Shown: positions 45,515 to 55,252 of the stretch, piece after piece
Layout of the letters: each line of letters starts with the position of its first letter
Numbering within the stretch: the stretch's first letter is position 1
Assembly (NCBI RefSeq): GCF_029223885.1
Contig: NZ_CP119409.1
Coordinates: 3,703,501-3,767,500, forward strand
DNA length: 64,000 nt
Direction: 5' to 3'
DNA from: Pararhizobium gei
GTDB lineage: Bacteria; Pseudomonadota; Alphaproteobacteria; Rhizobiales; Rhizobiaceae
Translations under genes and position numbers: made by a program
The notes under the pieces: generated by a model
Told to the model about the DNA's origin: nothing
What the model saw: only the letters and a program-made list of their open reading frames with translations
Database searches by the model: none

Positions 45515-45828
45515 TTGAGAGAAATATATATATGCAGCTTTAATAAATCGTATTAAATTCTCTGTATGTCAATTTAATATAAATTATTATATTACAATAA
45601 TGTAAAAATTCAACGTGCGTTCGTTATCATGATTATCATCATTTCAATATTTCAGATTCGACCAGCTTCGCTATAAATATTTCAAAAAATTCAGCTATTT
45701 AATACTCTGAATAAATTCAGGCGTCTCAGCCTTGTAAAGCTATTGAAAATATCAAAACGACGACATAGCCTCGTTGATAATACGTGTAGCGGCGTGATAC
45801 ATTCCCGCAGGAGATGAGAGGATGAGGT
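45515..45828. other. Very AT-rich spacer
   Basis: About 310 bases of strikingly AT-rich DNA, with runs such as TTAATATAAATTATTATATT near 45575. No coding frame or palindrome that I can support. It probably holds promoters for the flanking island genes and a target for silencing proteins. Confidence 0.5.
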
Positions 45829-46311
45829 ATGTACAGGATAAACTTCCCGCAGCCGAATGACGACACACCAAAAATTCAGCTCATCGCATTCTTGGACGAA
45901 GTGGAGCGATTCCTAGGTGATCTCGTTGCAACCGGGCAGGACAGCCAGGGTAAGGAGATCATTATTGATACGCTGAGGCGTCCTGCTATGCAGAGAGCTT
46001 GGGCGGGTGACCCCGACATGCCCGGCACCAGTGCGGCCGATCGATTTGAACAGGCGCGCCAGCGAATAAATAAGATGGGGTCACAGCGTTTGACGAAGTG
46101 CGGCCTAAATGGCTCGGCGCTGGATTTCAAACTGACAGTTCTTAATTATCGGGCGGACCAGTATAATCTTGAGGGCGGCTGGAAATGGTTCGACAAAATA
46201 ATCGATCTGATAGATGCATTGCTGAAGAGCCTATTTAAGGCCGCTGGGCTTGATGACGCGATTGAAGAGCTGAAGGATTTTATTTGGGGCTCAGCAGAAG
46301 ATGATGGCTGA
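45829..46311 (+). CDS. Hypothetical protein of the island
   Basis: A 160-residue acidic soluble protein with no recognised family. It begins MYRINFPQPNDDTPKIQLIA; the C-terminal third (LEGGWKWFDKIIDLIDALLK, DDAIEELKDFIWG) is an amphipathic helix pair. GATGAGG precedes the ATG. It lies between the AT-rich spacer and a damaged pair of membrane-protein genes. It may be a toxin or immunity-type protein, but nothing in the sequence proves that. Confidence 0.55.
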   Translation: MYRINFPQPNDDTPKIQLIAFLDEVERFLGDLVATGQDSQGKEIIIDTLRRPAMQRAWAGDPDMPGTSAADRFEQARQRINKMGSQRLTKCGLNGSALDFKLTVLNYRADQYNLEGGWKWFDKIIDLIDALLKSLFKAAGLDDAIEELKDFIWGSAEDDG

Positions 46312-46389
46312 CCTACAATCCCTATCCTGATTATTATCGGAACTCCTCTCAGACCGCATGAAGACTAGAAATCAGAATGGAGACGTGGG

Positions 46390-46623
46390 GTGGAAGACGG
46401 AAATCGTGTAAGCTTCGATCTCGATAACATCTTCACGATGCTCAATACCGGCCTTCAATCGCCCTTAGCATTTTCAAACCGCTGCTGGCCTTCATCACGA
46501 AGATTGCTGGTCAAGGTCCAGTCGCCTTCCTGATTATCTTCGTCATTTTCTTTTCCATCTGGCTCCTGCGCATGAATGCCCGTTCGCAGCGGGCTGATGT
46601 ATTTGCCGGAGGGCTACATTAAT
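46390..46623 (+). pseudogene. Small membrane protein, frameshifted
   Basis: A GTG at 46390 opens VEDGNRVSFDLDNIFTMLNT. Near 46467 the sensible frame changes and continues SIFKPLLAFITKIAGQGPVA, FLIIFVIFFSIWLLRMNAR, a single hydrophobic helix, ending at TAA 46621-46623. One indel would restore a product of about 76 residues. No family was recognised. Confidence 0.4.
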
Positions 46624-46681
46624 CGGCCTACGCGGTGTCGGTGCGGGGACGGTCTACATCGTTGTTCTGGCCGTCGATACG

Positions 46682-46933
46682 GTGCTGGTTCCGCTCTTGG
46701 TGACGCTGGTTTATCTGGCCTATAACAGCGCAACAGGAGCCGATCCGTCCTTCGCGCAATTCATGTACTTTATGGAAAGCGGCAGCCCAAGCCGGATATC
46801 ATTCGTCTGTGAACTCATGGCATTCATGAACACGCGCCCGTCGTTTCTTCCGTTGGGTTTCCAGTCTGCGCTGCTTGTTACAGCCGCATTCGGCTGTATG
46901 TGGCTGGTTGGGAAAGCCCTCAGTCCCCGATGA
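46682..46933 (+). CDS. Possible small membrane protein
   Basis: An 83-residue frame with two hydrophobic helices (LVPLLVTLVYLAYNSA and ALLVTAAFGCMWLVGKAL). It may begin further upstream, because VGAGTVYIVVLAVDTV precedes in frame back to about 46600. It follows the frameshifted membrane frame closely, so the two may be one old operon. It converges with, and overlaps by 14 bases, the end of the gene split by IS630. Unrecognised. Confidence 0.4.
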   Translation: MLVPLLVTLVYLAYNSATGADPSFAQFMYFMESGSPSRISFVCELMAFMNTRPSFLPLGFQSALLVTAAFGCMWLVGKALSPR

Positions 46934-47023
46934 CGGGCCTGTCGGGATAGGTCTCAAATTCCGCGATGAGCTTGTCCCGCTGCACGATCAATGCCGCTTT
47001 GCTTTCAAGATGGGGAAGTAATA

Positions 47024-48180
47024 CCAACCGTCAGTGAGCATGACTCTGAAGGGGATTCCCAGCAGCCAACGAATCTGAATCTGTGATGCAAACTGGAGGT
47101 TTGTGATGGGTTCAGCGATTTCTTTGCGATCGGACTTCGACGGAGCCAGGTTGCGGCTTCTGGCTCGGCAGACACGCGATGCCGATCAGGCACGGCGGCT
47201 TCTGGCACTTGCATCGATCTATGATGGCGGCTCACGCGCCGATGCCGCCCGGCTTGGCAGTGTGACGGTTCAGATCGTGCGCGACTGGGTGGTGCGCTTC
47301 AATGAACGCGGTCCCGCCGGCCTTATCAACGGCAAGGCCCCGGGCAAACCTTCTCTCCTGAACGATGAACAGCGAACGGCTTTGGCGCAAGCCATAGAGC
47401 GCGGACCGACCCCGTATCTGGATGGAGTCGTTCGCTGGCGTCTGTGTGATCTGGCGCAATGGATTTGGGAAGAGTTCCGCATCTCGGTGAGCGAGGAGAC
47501 CCTGGGCCGCGAAGTGCGTGCCATGGGCTATCGCAAGCTCTCGGCTCGCCCAAGACATCATGCGCAGGATGCCGAGGCGGCCGAGGCATTTAAAAAAACT
47601 TCCCCGCCGCTGTGGCAGAAATCGCCGCAGGTCCCGCCAAGGGCAAAGTAATCGAAATCTGGTTCCAGGACGAAGCCCGGATAGGCCAGAAGAACAAGAT
47701 CACGCGTCGTTGGGCCAAGCGGGGCTCAAGGCCGTCCGCGCCGCACGACCAGCGAACCCGATCGGCCTATATCTTCGGTGCCATCTGTCCCAAGCACGGC
47801 AAGGCCGCCGCTCTCGTCATGCCGTGGTGCGACACCCATGCCATGAACCAGCACCTGATCGAGATATCCCGCAACGTCGCCGTTCATGCACACGCCGTCC
47901 TCATCATGGATCAGGCCGGATGGCACATGTCCAACAATCTCGTCGTTCCAGAAAACATCACCATCCTGCCACTGCCGCCCAAATCGCCCGAGTTGAACCC
48001 GGTCGAAAACATCTGGCAGTTCATGAGGGACAACTGGCTCTCAAACCGAGTCTTCAAATCCTACGAGGATATCGTCGACCACTGCTGCTACGCTTGGAGA
48101 ACCCTCCAGCAACGACCATGGAAGATCATGTCAATCGGCCGACGCAAATGGGCGCAAGGGTTCTAATCAGTGACGGTTGG
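47024..48180 (+). mobile_element. IS630-family insertion sequence
   Basis: About 1.16 kb bounded by inverted repeats CCAACCGTCAGTGA (47024-47037) and TCAGTGACGGTTGG read inward (48167-48180), matching at 13 of 14 positions. TA flanks both ends (47022-47023 and 48181-48182), the target duplication of this family. It carries two overlapping transposase frames and has split the minus-strand secreted-protein gene. Confidence 0.88.
47106..48166 (+). CDS. IS630-family transposase, made by -1 frameshifting
   Basis: Two frames make one Tc1/mariner-like transposase of about 353 residues. The first (47106-47651) has the paired helix-turn-helix: QARRLLALASIYDGGSRADA, VTVQIVRDWVVRFNERGPAG. The second (about 47597-48166) has the DDE core: IWFQDEARIGQKNKI, LIMDQAGWHMSNNLV and LPPKSPELNPVENIWQFMRD. 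The switch lies at TTTAAAAAAAC (47589-47599), an A-run of the A-AAA-AAC slippery type. After a one-base slip the product reads EAFKKNFPAAVAEIAAG without a break. GGAGG precedes the first ATG. Fusion by programmed frameshift is known for IS630 members. Confidence 0.85.
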
Positions 48181-49177
48181 TATAACTTGTCGCGGATGAA
48201 CTCGATCTGCGGTTTTTCAAGCCATCCCACGAGCGATTTTGCCATTTTGCCCGGCAACCGGGTGCGGAAAAGCTGGTCGTAGTTGGCGATGTCGAGTTTC
48301 CCCGGTGAGCGCCCGTAGTACGCTCCATTGCGGTCGAGCAACCGGCGCTCCCACATTTCTGTCAAGTGATAGAGAACGTAGCTCAGGGTCACATGGTAAC
48401 GACGGCGAATCTCAGCACCTGTGGGGTTTGCTTCGATCCACATATAGGAGAACAGCTTTTCATCGTCGCTCCCCTGATCCTGCCAGTACCCGTATAGGCA
48501 CAGGAAATGCAGATAGCGGATATAACCGTCTGTCTGAAACACCGTTTTCAAGGAATTCTGGATATCGGAACAAGGCTTTTTTGCCATGACATCGGCCATG
48601 GTCCAGCCACTGTCACCAACGACGGTTGCGCCCGGCGCTTGGGTGAACAAACCGCTGAGTGCGATTTGCTGCTTTTGCACCTCCGGTTTCGACTCCAGAA
48701 ACGGCGCGTTGATCCTCTCGCTGGTGGTCACGATCAACCCTGCCAGTTCGTTGGCACGCACTCTTTGTCTGTTCTTCTCCGCGCGCCCGGCGTCAAGAAC
48801 CGACGCCTTTTGACGCTCCGCTTCCTGTTCGCGTGCTAGACGTTCGGCGTCCTGCCGCTTGGCTTCTTCGCGCTCCCCGATTTGCCAATCGGCTTGCCCT
48901 TGGCTGGCACGATAGTTTTGTTGCAGGGATTTATAGAGCGGAGCGTAGGACGGATGCAGCGCGGAAAAACAGGTCAATCCGGCCAGTCCAAGAAAGGCGA
49001 CCCCGAGCCGGGCCGGTGAGATAAATGCCATCCTGCACACTCTGTCGAACGGTTGCCGCTATCAACGCGTATGGACGGTGTGTATATGGCCGCTGCACGC
49101 CATGAGGGCAATCATATAGCGCCCATTACCATAGGCAATACTCAGCCCGCAAATTGGCAGCACCACAAACTCATTGA

Positions 49178-50397
49178 CAAACCATCCCGGAGGACGACGC
49201 TGAGTTCGTTGAGGAAGTGTTCGATGAACTGGATGAGGATGTAGAAGAAGGCTACTTAAACGATCCATTCTCGACGCCAATCGGCAATGAGATATGGGAA
49301 CTCTCTCGTGAAACCTCCGCAGACGCGACCGAAAACGAGACTGTCGAGTTCCGGATCGCCGTGGAGACGGTCCTCGGCGCGCTGCCGAACTTGGATCGCC
49401 CGCTCGGCCTTGATCTGGTTGAGATTGATCAGAGCCTTATTCGTCAGCGCGATATGGCCGGCGCAGCGATCCTTCGACTGACTGAGGAACGGGAGCGCGC
49501 TGCGGTCAATGAGTACGAACTTGAGCGTCGCCGCAGGGCTGGCTTGAGCGCTTTGCTGGACGAACTTGTGCTTGGGCCGATCCGCATCGTCCGCGACTAT
49601 CTCAGCGCAATGACTTATATCGGTCCGCTACGTGAAATTCCGAGCCGGCAGTATCGCCCGCGCCTCTCACCAGATGAATCGCGCTGGCGCAAGGCCTTGC
49701 AGCTTGGGACTTGCTCTATACTGACCCTTCCGGCAAGCTGATTGAAGAGGTCAATGCGTGGCTTGGAGGCGAAGAGCGGCTGAAGACTGCGTATCGGCTT
49801 GAGAAGTTCCAGTTCAAAGAAGTTCCGGTTCCCAGTCGGTTCCACCAGCTATTTGAGGCCAGACTTTCCGAAGACGACCTTGCAGAGTTGCAAGACCTAT
49901 ACGCGACGCTGAGCGGACGTTCCGAAATCGCCCTGCGCGATTTCGAAAAGGGCATCATCGTCGCACCGAGCGATGTCGGTGTCGGCATATCGCAAATGAT
50001 CCCGGTGATCGTCGGTTGCCTTCGAAACCAACAGGGCATTCTTGCGATCGAGCAGCCGGAATTGCATGTTCACCCGGCCATTCAGGTCGGCTTGGGCGAT
50101 CTGTTCATCCAGGCAGTTCAGAAAAGCGACAGCATTTTTGGCCCTGGCAAGACGCTGCTCGTGGAAACTCATAGCGAGCATATCATGCTGCGACTCCTGC
50201 GTCGCATCCGCGAAGCAAGCGAGAATGAAGTACCGCCCGGCATGATAGGCCTCTCGCCGGATGATCTTGCTGTGATCTATGTCGAGAGCACCGATGAGGG
50301 CGTCCGTTTCCGGCCACTTCGCGTTGACCACGAGGGAGATTTCATCGACCGCTGGCCGAGGGGCTTCTTTGAAGAGCGCGCGGAGGAACTCTTCTGA
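49178..50397 (+). pseudogene. AAA/ABC-type ATPase, N-terminus lost and frameshifted
   Basis: The frame begins without a start after TGA 49175-49177. It carries the inner part of an OLD/SMC-like ATPase: YIGPLREIPSRQYRPRLSPD, then a one-base deletion near 49687, then AAWDLLYTDPSGKLIEEVNA. The ABC signature-like DVGVGISQMIPVIVGCLR, Walker B region GILAIEQPELHVHPAIQVGL and the switch His in VETHSEHIML follow. The Walker A end (about 150-200 residues) is missing, so it cannot bind ATP. The stop overlaps the ATG of the next gene (TGATG), so the two were one operon. ATPases of this shape with a dedicated partner are frequent in phage-defence pairs; this one is dead. Confidence 0.7.
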
Positions 50398-51320
50398 TGC
50401 TTTTCGAATATGCAGTGGAGCCTCAGGCAATTGGCTCAAGTTGGCAAAACTTCCGTTACCTGATCGAAAAATTCGGTTTTGATCGTGGGCGGCTGATTTC
50501 TCGATTCCCGAAGAAGTGGGAACGGGAGGTGTATAACTCGGCTGCACAAATGAAGCCTATTGAGCGGGCGCGCCTTGAGATCGCGTTGAAAGAAGCAAAG
50601 CAATCGAAAGTTGTCCGCTCGGGTAGACCCTATGATCCTGCACTTGGCAGCTGGTTACAAAATGCTATCGCCCAACACGTGGCAGTGCCCTTCCATGCTA
50701 TCATTGCTGACAACAACCCGACGGCTCATCCTCAAGTGGCTACTGTCGATGAAATCGATGAACAGGACGTCCTCATTGCGGTTAAACAAGACAGTCCTGT
50801 GTGACGAGAGGCTGAGCCCATTGCCGCCGCTTTGAATTGGTTTCTTCGCGCCAGTGCCCGTATCCTTTTCGTCGATCCATTTTTCGACCCCTACAACGCG
50901 CGCTACAAAAGTACGCTCAGAGCTTGTCTTGCATGCGTTAAGGCGGATAACCCGGGCGCAGCCTGCGAAATCCACTTCCGTTACCACAATAGCAAACCTA
51001 CCACTTTGGAACTTGAGAGAGATGCGGTCGCGCTTTTCGATGGGGTGATACCAGCAGGTTTAGCCGTTACAATTTTTTGCTGGAGGCAGAAGAACGGTGG
51101 GGCCGACTTCCACGCAAGATACCTGCTGACCGAGCGAGGCGGTGTCGGAATTGACGCAGGATTTTCGGCCGAAGGCGGGCATCAAACAACAGACATGCAT
51201 CTGATGAGCACAGCGCTGTCGCAGACAAGGCTGAATGCTTTTGCTAAGGATGCGACTGATTTTGAGCTTGTGTCGCCGGTTATAGAAGTCCGGTCCGACG
51301 GTAGTGTTCGCCGAGTTTGA
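50397..51320 (+). pseudogene. Partner protein of the ATPase, interrupted by an in-frame TGA
   Basis: A frame of 307 codons with one TGA at 50802-50804. Before it: MLFEYAVEPQAIGSSWQNFR, FGFDRGRLISRFPKKWEREV. After it, in the same frame, REAEPIAAALNWFLRASARI and LFVDPFFDPYNARYKSTLRA, then CWRQKNGGADFHARYLLTE and IDAGFSAEGGHQTTD. The second half looks like a phospholipase-D/nuclease-type or receiver-like fold, with an HxR-type FHARYL that recalls HxK motifs, but this is not certain. CGA to TGA would explain the stop. The ATG overlaps the ATPase stop, so it is the second gene of that operon. Function unknown; possible effector. Confidence 0.6.
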
Positions 51321-51687
51321 GAAACGAAAGCAACTGCAGGTCTCTATGCCCTGTTGGCGACCGGGGCGCATTGCATAATCGTTGTCCTCTGCCCGAAAGG
51401 GAGAAATCGTCGCTTCAACATATCCGATCCCCGCCTGCTTGACTGCGGGCAGGATGCACGTCGCCCAGATATTCAATCGGTTGAGGAGGGCGTGTCCATC
51501 CGGTAGTGTCCCTGTAGTCAAATCGGTGCCCCGTAAGAATAGATTCGCTACCGCAATACGAGAGCTGGCCAATGTTAGAACCCGGGGTTTCTCGATTCTT
51601 TTGCAAACGCCGTGATGCGAAGTAATGGGGGGAAGACGACCATTAGTACCGTACGGCGTTTGCAGAAGGGGTTTAGTTGAGGGCCAG
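51321..51687. other. Gap with decayed coding texture
   Basis: A minus-strand frame through about 51340-51590 reads sensibly for some 75 residues (FLRGTDLTTGTLPDGHALLN, WATCILPAVKQAGIGYVEAT) but lacks a start and merges into noise on both sides. The family was not recognised. No RNA gene or repeat seen. Confidence 0.3.
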
Positions 51688-52005
51688 CTAGTTTGCTTCC
51701 AGATGGCGCTTTGGACGAAACGGAAACAGTCCATCCGCATAGCTATCGGCCAACTCATGGAAGACATCTTCGCTTTCAAAGACATTGAACCCTTGGCGTT
51801 CAAGCAGTTCGACGATGACGTCCCGAACTTTACCGAGCGCTTGGTAAGAGTCATCTTTTTTGCGGGCAACCTCAATCATTCTCCAGAGCAGCACCCTCGC
51901 CAGATCATCTCTGTCTGGTCGACGGCGCAGCCTGGCTTTTTCGCGCACTCTCTGCTGGCGGATCATTTGCTTGGCATTCCTCTGTTGCTTGGTTTCTCTG
52001 GGCAT
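51688..52005 (-). CDS. Small charged hypothetical protein
   Basis: A 105-residue protein beginning MPRETKQQRNAKQMIRQQRV, very rich in Arg, Lys and Gln, followed by a helical part (ARVLLWRMIEVARKKDDSYQ, VRDVIVELLERQGFNVFESE). AGGGAG lies 10 bases before the ATG, which is chosen over a much longer open frame upstream. The basic start suggests nucleic-acid binding. Unrecognised family. It lies downstream of the AAA-M41 genes on the same strand, separated by about 470 bases with 21-base repeats. Confidence 0.6.
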   Translation of the reverse strand: MPRETKQQRNAKQMIRQQRVREKARLRRRPDRDDLARVLLWRMIEVARKKDDSYQALGKVRDVIVELLERQGFNVFESEDVFHELADSYADGLFPFRPKRHLEAN

Positions 52006-52361
52006 AACATAACTCCCTGTTGGTGGAGCCTTAGCCTGACCGTCGGCTATGCAAGCGACAAACACCGGTTGCCAAAAATAATCCCGAAGCTGCTGTCCAG
52101 TAGTGTGTTGCCCGCAAACGGCGTTTGCCGCAGAATCGCAAATCCGGAGCTTGGCAACGCGGATGTGGAGATCGGAATCGCGGCAGGGTAAATTGAGATG
52201 ATGCGTCATGATGTGCAGGCACCTTAATACGCATCGTGACAATTCGGATGACGTCGGCATGAGGTGCCGACAGGTCATGTCGATCTAATAAGACGTGAAA
52301 CGACGCACGTTGCTTTGACCGTCCAGCACCTAGCCGCCTTTAAGCACCGCAGTTTTAGAAC

Positions 52362-52433
52362 TCGGAATCGATAATTTTGTAGTCGGAATCGATTTGCGAG
52401 AGATCGGAATCGCACGGGCGCAAACAGGAATCG
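52362..52433. repeat. Four 21-bp phased repeats of TCGGAATCG
   Basis: TCGGAATCG starts at 52362, 52383 and 52404, and CAGGAATCG at 52425, exactly 21 bases apart. Bases after the core are partly conserved (ATAATTTTG, ATTTGCGAG). Further copies in the same phase spacing occur at 52172 (TCGGAATCG) and, weaker, 52151 and 52130. The array lies just past the stop of the M41 gene. It may be iteron-like protein sites or a heptapeptide-coding relic (minus-strand IDSD repeats). Confidence 0.7.
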
Positions 52434-52470
52434 ATTTTCTGGATCACGCCGATCGGACTCCCGCCGCCCC

Positions 52471-53199
52471 TCACCCGTCATGGATGGCCAGCATCTGCCG
52501 AACATCATCGCCGGTCATGACCCTGACCTCGTTGAGACGGGTGGCGATGGCCAGCAGATCGTCGCGCCGCGCCTCCAGCATGTCGCGCGCTCCATGCTCT
52601 GCTGAGAGCAGCCGCGCGTTTACCCGCTCTGTGAGATGCCGGTCCAGGTTCAACTCGCTGACGCTCCCGCTCTCGCTGTGGTAAACGAGAGGCTGATGCT
52701 TGGAGAAGCCAAGGCGTGTCTCGGCCGCCAAGGCATGGTTCGTGGACCGCGCCAGATCGCTGTCGTCGCCACCGCCAGCGCCCGCGACTGGTTCCCCGAA
52801 CACCAGGAGCTCGGCGGTGCGACCGGCGAGCATGCATAGGATAAAGTGCTGGAGCCAGGCCTCGGTCTGCTGCAGATGACTGTTCTGGCGGCTCGCGACC
52901 TGGCCGATACCGTCGATGCCGATCGTCGCCGTGGCGACTTCGGCGATGCCCGTGAGCGTGAATGCCATGGCATGCCCCGCCTCGTGGACCGCTGTGCGCC
53001 AACGCAGGTCATCGGACATGCGCATCTGGCCGGCCAGCAGAGCCTGCTCAAGATCACCCCAGGTCAGGACGCGCTGTTCGCGCCGCACCTTACGCCGGAC
53101 CTCGCGGACAACACGTTCGATGTCGGCGCCTGTTCGACCTGTCGCCAGCAGTGCCAGCGGTCGGAGGACATCATGTGGTTGGTGCTGGATATCGGTCAT
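52471..53199 (-). CDS. M41 (FtsH-like) metallopeptidase half of an AAA-protease
   Basis: A 242-residue frame with the lid of an AAA domain (LRPLALLATGRTGADIERVV, about residues 11-30) followed by an M41 peptidase domain: the zinc motif HEAGHAMAFTL near 70 and the third-ligand stretch GGGDDSDLARSTNHALA near 145. In FtsH these parts follow directly on the AAA core. Here the AAA core is in another frame just upstream (53171-55252), so the protease is either translated separately from the ATG at 53199 or is the broken end of one 830-residue protein. No membrane anchor is seen, unlike true FtsH. The first 30 codons of the longer frame upstream show no homology. Confidence 0.7.
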   Translation of the reverse strand: MTDIQHQPHDVLRPLALLATGRTGADIERVVREVRRKVRREQRVLTWGDLEQALLAGQMRMSDDLRWRTAVHEAGHAMAFTLTGIAEVATATIGIDGIGQVASRQNSHLQQTEAWLQHFILCMLAGRTAELLVFGEPVAGAGGGDDSDLARSTNHALAAETRLGFSKHQPLVYHSESGSVSELNLDRHLTERVNARLLSAEHGARDMLEARRDDLLAIATRLNEVRVMTGDDVRQMLAIHDG

Positions 53200-55252
53200 T
53201 GTGGCGCGCCCTTTCCGTGGTCGGATTTCGGGCGCCAACTGTTTTCCGGTGCTGCTGCGGAACTTGGTCCTTCGCCGTCGGTGGACGCAGGTGACGAATG
53301 AATTTTCGGCGCGGCGCTGACGACAGAACACTAGCGAGATCGGCGGCAAGATGATGGGCGAGGATGCCGCTCAGCGTCTCGGTATCAGGCATCGGGATCG
53401 CGACATGCTTTTCCAGCCGGCCCGACCGAAGCAGGGCGGGATCGATCCGATCCGGCAAATTTGTCGCCGCCACGACGATCACGCCGTCGGTCTTTCAGGC
53501 ACCATCGAGCAGTTCGAGCAACCGGTTGATGAGGGAGCGCCAATAGTCGTCGTGTTGCTCGCGCCGACCTCCGCTGCGGCTGCCGATATTGTCGATCTCG
53601 TCGATGAAGAGAATCGACGGCGCATGCGCGCGCGCTGCTTCAAAAGCCTGCGTCATCCGCTTCAACACATCGCCGAGATATCCAGGCTCCAGCCATGCCG
53701 CAACCGAGGTGACGAGCAGCGGCACTTGCAGCGTGTTGCACAGCGCTCGGGCATAGGTTGTCTTGCCGGTTCCCGGTGGCCCCGAGAGCAGGAGCTTTGT
53801 ATTCATCTCGCTCCAGCCAAGACCGCCCTTGCGCCAGACCTGGAGATCGTCCTTCAGATCAAGTGCCCATTGCCGGGCTTCACCGTAGCCGGACAATGTT
53901 TCGATCCGCAATTGGTGCAGGTTGCTATCGACCGACGGTCCGCTCATAGCCATTCCATCGACATCTGTACTGGTGCGCATCTTTTCAGCAGGCGGCTCAA
54001 GTGGTCGAATGATGTCCACGCCCTCGAGAGAGGAGGACGCTTTGCCCGCATCTTTGAAGGCAGCATTCCTGCTTTTCAGCTTGCTCTCCCTGCCGCTGCG
54101 ACCGTGACGACCAACGCTGTCCTCGTCTCTATCATCCTCGTCGCGGTTTCGCGCCCGGTCACCGAGCGCGGCAAGCGTGGTCAGAATTGTCTCCAGATCG
54201 TGCGACGGCCGGATCGACAACGTCAGATCGTCGATGGAAAGGCCCTCAAGGTCGAGTGCCAAGGCTTCCATGCGTTTCAGCGACCGCGTCGGAGCGATCC
54301 CGAGGGTGAGATGCAGCAGTTCGGCGAGCAGGGTATCGTCCAGTCCGCCACATTCGAAGACGATGTCGGCCGTCAGTGCCAGAGACGGTGACGGTGCGCT
54401 CGATGTTTCATCGACAACGATGACCGGGATTGCCCGATCGAGCAGCGCATCGCCTAGATGCCGCGACAGGACCGCGTGTTCGAAATGGCACGCGCCCCTG
54501 CCGCTCAACAGTTTCACGGGGCGGCGCGGCCTTGTCCTCCGATCACTGCTATGCTGTTCCCTGAGAGAGGCACCGTGGTAGACATCGCCAACCTTTACCC
54601 GATACGGGAGCAGCAACCCATCCTCCAGCATCTGGGTAAAGCGTCTTTCGAAACGGGGAACAGGCGCTTTGATCAACGCGAAGACGTCGGGCCGAGACAG
54701 CAGTCTGCGAAGAGCGGTGATATCAGATAGACTTGATCCGATCGCGCGCGCGACCAGCAATGCAACGGCGACAGGGGCAACACTCGGTGCCGGCACATGC
54801 TGACGTACCAGGGCGAGTACGTGTCGCGCCTTTGCTGGCGTTGCTCGGCCTGGCGCGGCGGTCGTGAGACCACCCGCATTGTGATCGGCGCCGTTGTCAG
54901 CGTCCGACACATCTCCGCTCGCAATCGTTGACCCCGTATGCGGTCGAACCTGAAGCACGGTGTCGCGGTTAGTCTCGACGTCGAAGAATTCGAGGGCGGG
55001 ACCGGACCCAGACATCATCGACTTGCGCAGCCGCCGCGCGACCAGTTGGCGATCGTTCATCTGGTGGCCTGTCAGTAGATGCCGGGCTTCGTCGGAAACA
55101 GTCCAGACGGTACCGCGCTCCTCGTCGTGGCCGATAAAACGTTCATCCAGCAGTCCAGAAACGGCGGCACTGTTATAGAGATCAAGAACAGCCTGACGGC
55201 GGATGCGGGCGAGCAGATATCGGGTGATGCGATCGGTGACGGTTTCCATCAT
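53171..55252 (-). pseudogene. AAA+ ATPase of the FtsH-like type, with in-frame TGA
   Basis: The N-terminal 470 residues are a poorly conserved helical region without membrane segments. The AAA core has Walker A LLLSGPPGTGKTTYARAL (about residue 490), Walker B APSILFIDEIDNIGSRSGG and, after the stop, VVAATNLPDRIDPALLRSGR with the Arg finger. A TGA at 53495-53497 interrupts it between LLELLDGA and KTDGVIVVAATNLP without changing frame. The frame then runs to 53171 and ends in non-homologous sequence, while the lid and M41 domain continue in a different frame. So one nonsense and one frameshift separate the pieces of a likely AAA-M41 protease. The start overlaps the stop of the 131-aa gene (ATGATG), so translation is coupled. 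Confidence 0.7.

Larger units (their letters stand above)
46920..49031 (-). pseudogene. Secreted coiled-coil protein gene split by IS630
   Basis: The 5' part (49031 down to 48184, about 282 codons) starts MAFISPARLGVAFLGLAGLT, a signal peptide or anchor, followed by a charged coiled coil (EREEAKRQDAERLAREQEAE, about residues 50-85) and a globular domain containing KKPCSDIQNSL and RYLHFLCLYGYW. It breaks at RDKLY exactly at the IS630 edge. The 3' part lies on the other side of the element (47021 down to 46920) and ends VQRDKLIAEFETYPDRPVIG D, with an apparent extra frameshift just past the junction. Removing the IS and one TA restores about 330 residues. The family was not recognised; it is envelope-directed. 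Confidence 0.65.

Noticed and set aside
45515..45828. A replication origin in the AT-rich spacer
   Set aside because: No DnaA boxes, iterons or replication gene are adjacent; AT richness alone is not enough.
51060..51875. A 271-codon minus-strand frame
   Set aside because: It overlaps the partner gene and the basic small gene in other frames. Only its middle has coding texture, so it was reported as a gap with decayed coding, not as a gene.
52362..52433. A CRISPR array
   Set aside because: The 9-base cores at 21-bp period are far too short and close for repeats and spacers, and no cas gene is present.
53351..54391. A 346-codon plus-strand frame opposite the AAA gene
   Set aside because: Shadow frame; Walker A, Walker B and Arg-finger motifs are on the minus strand.
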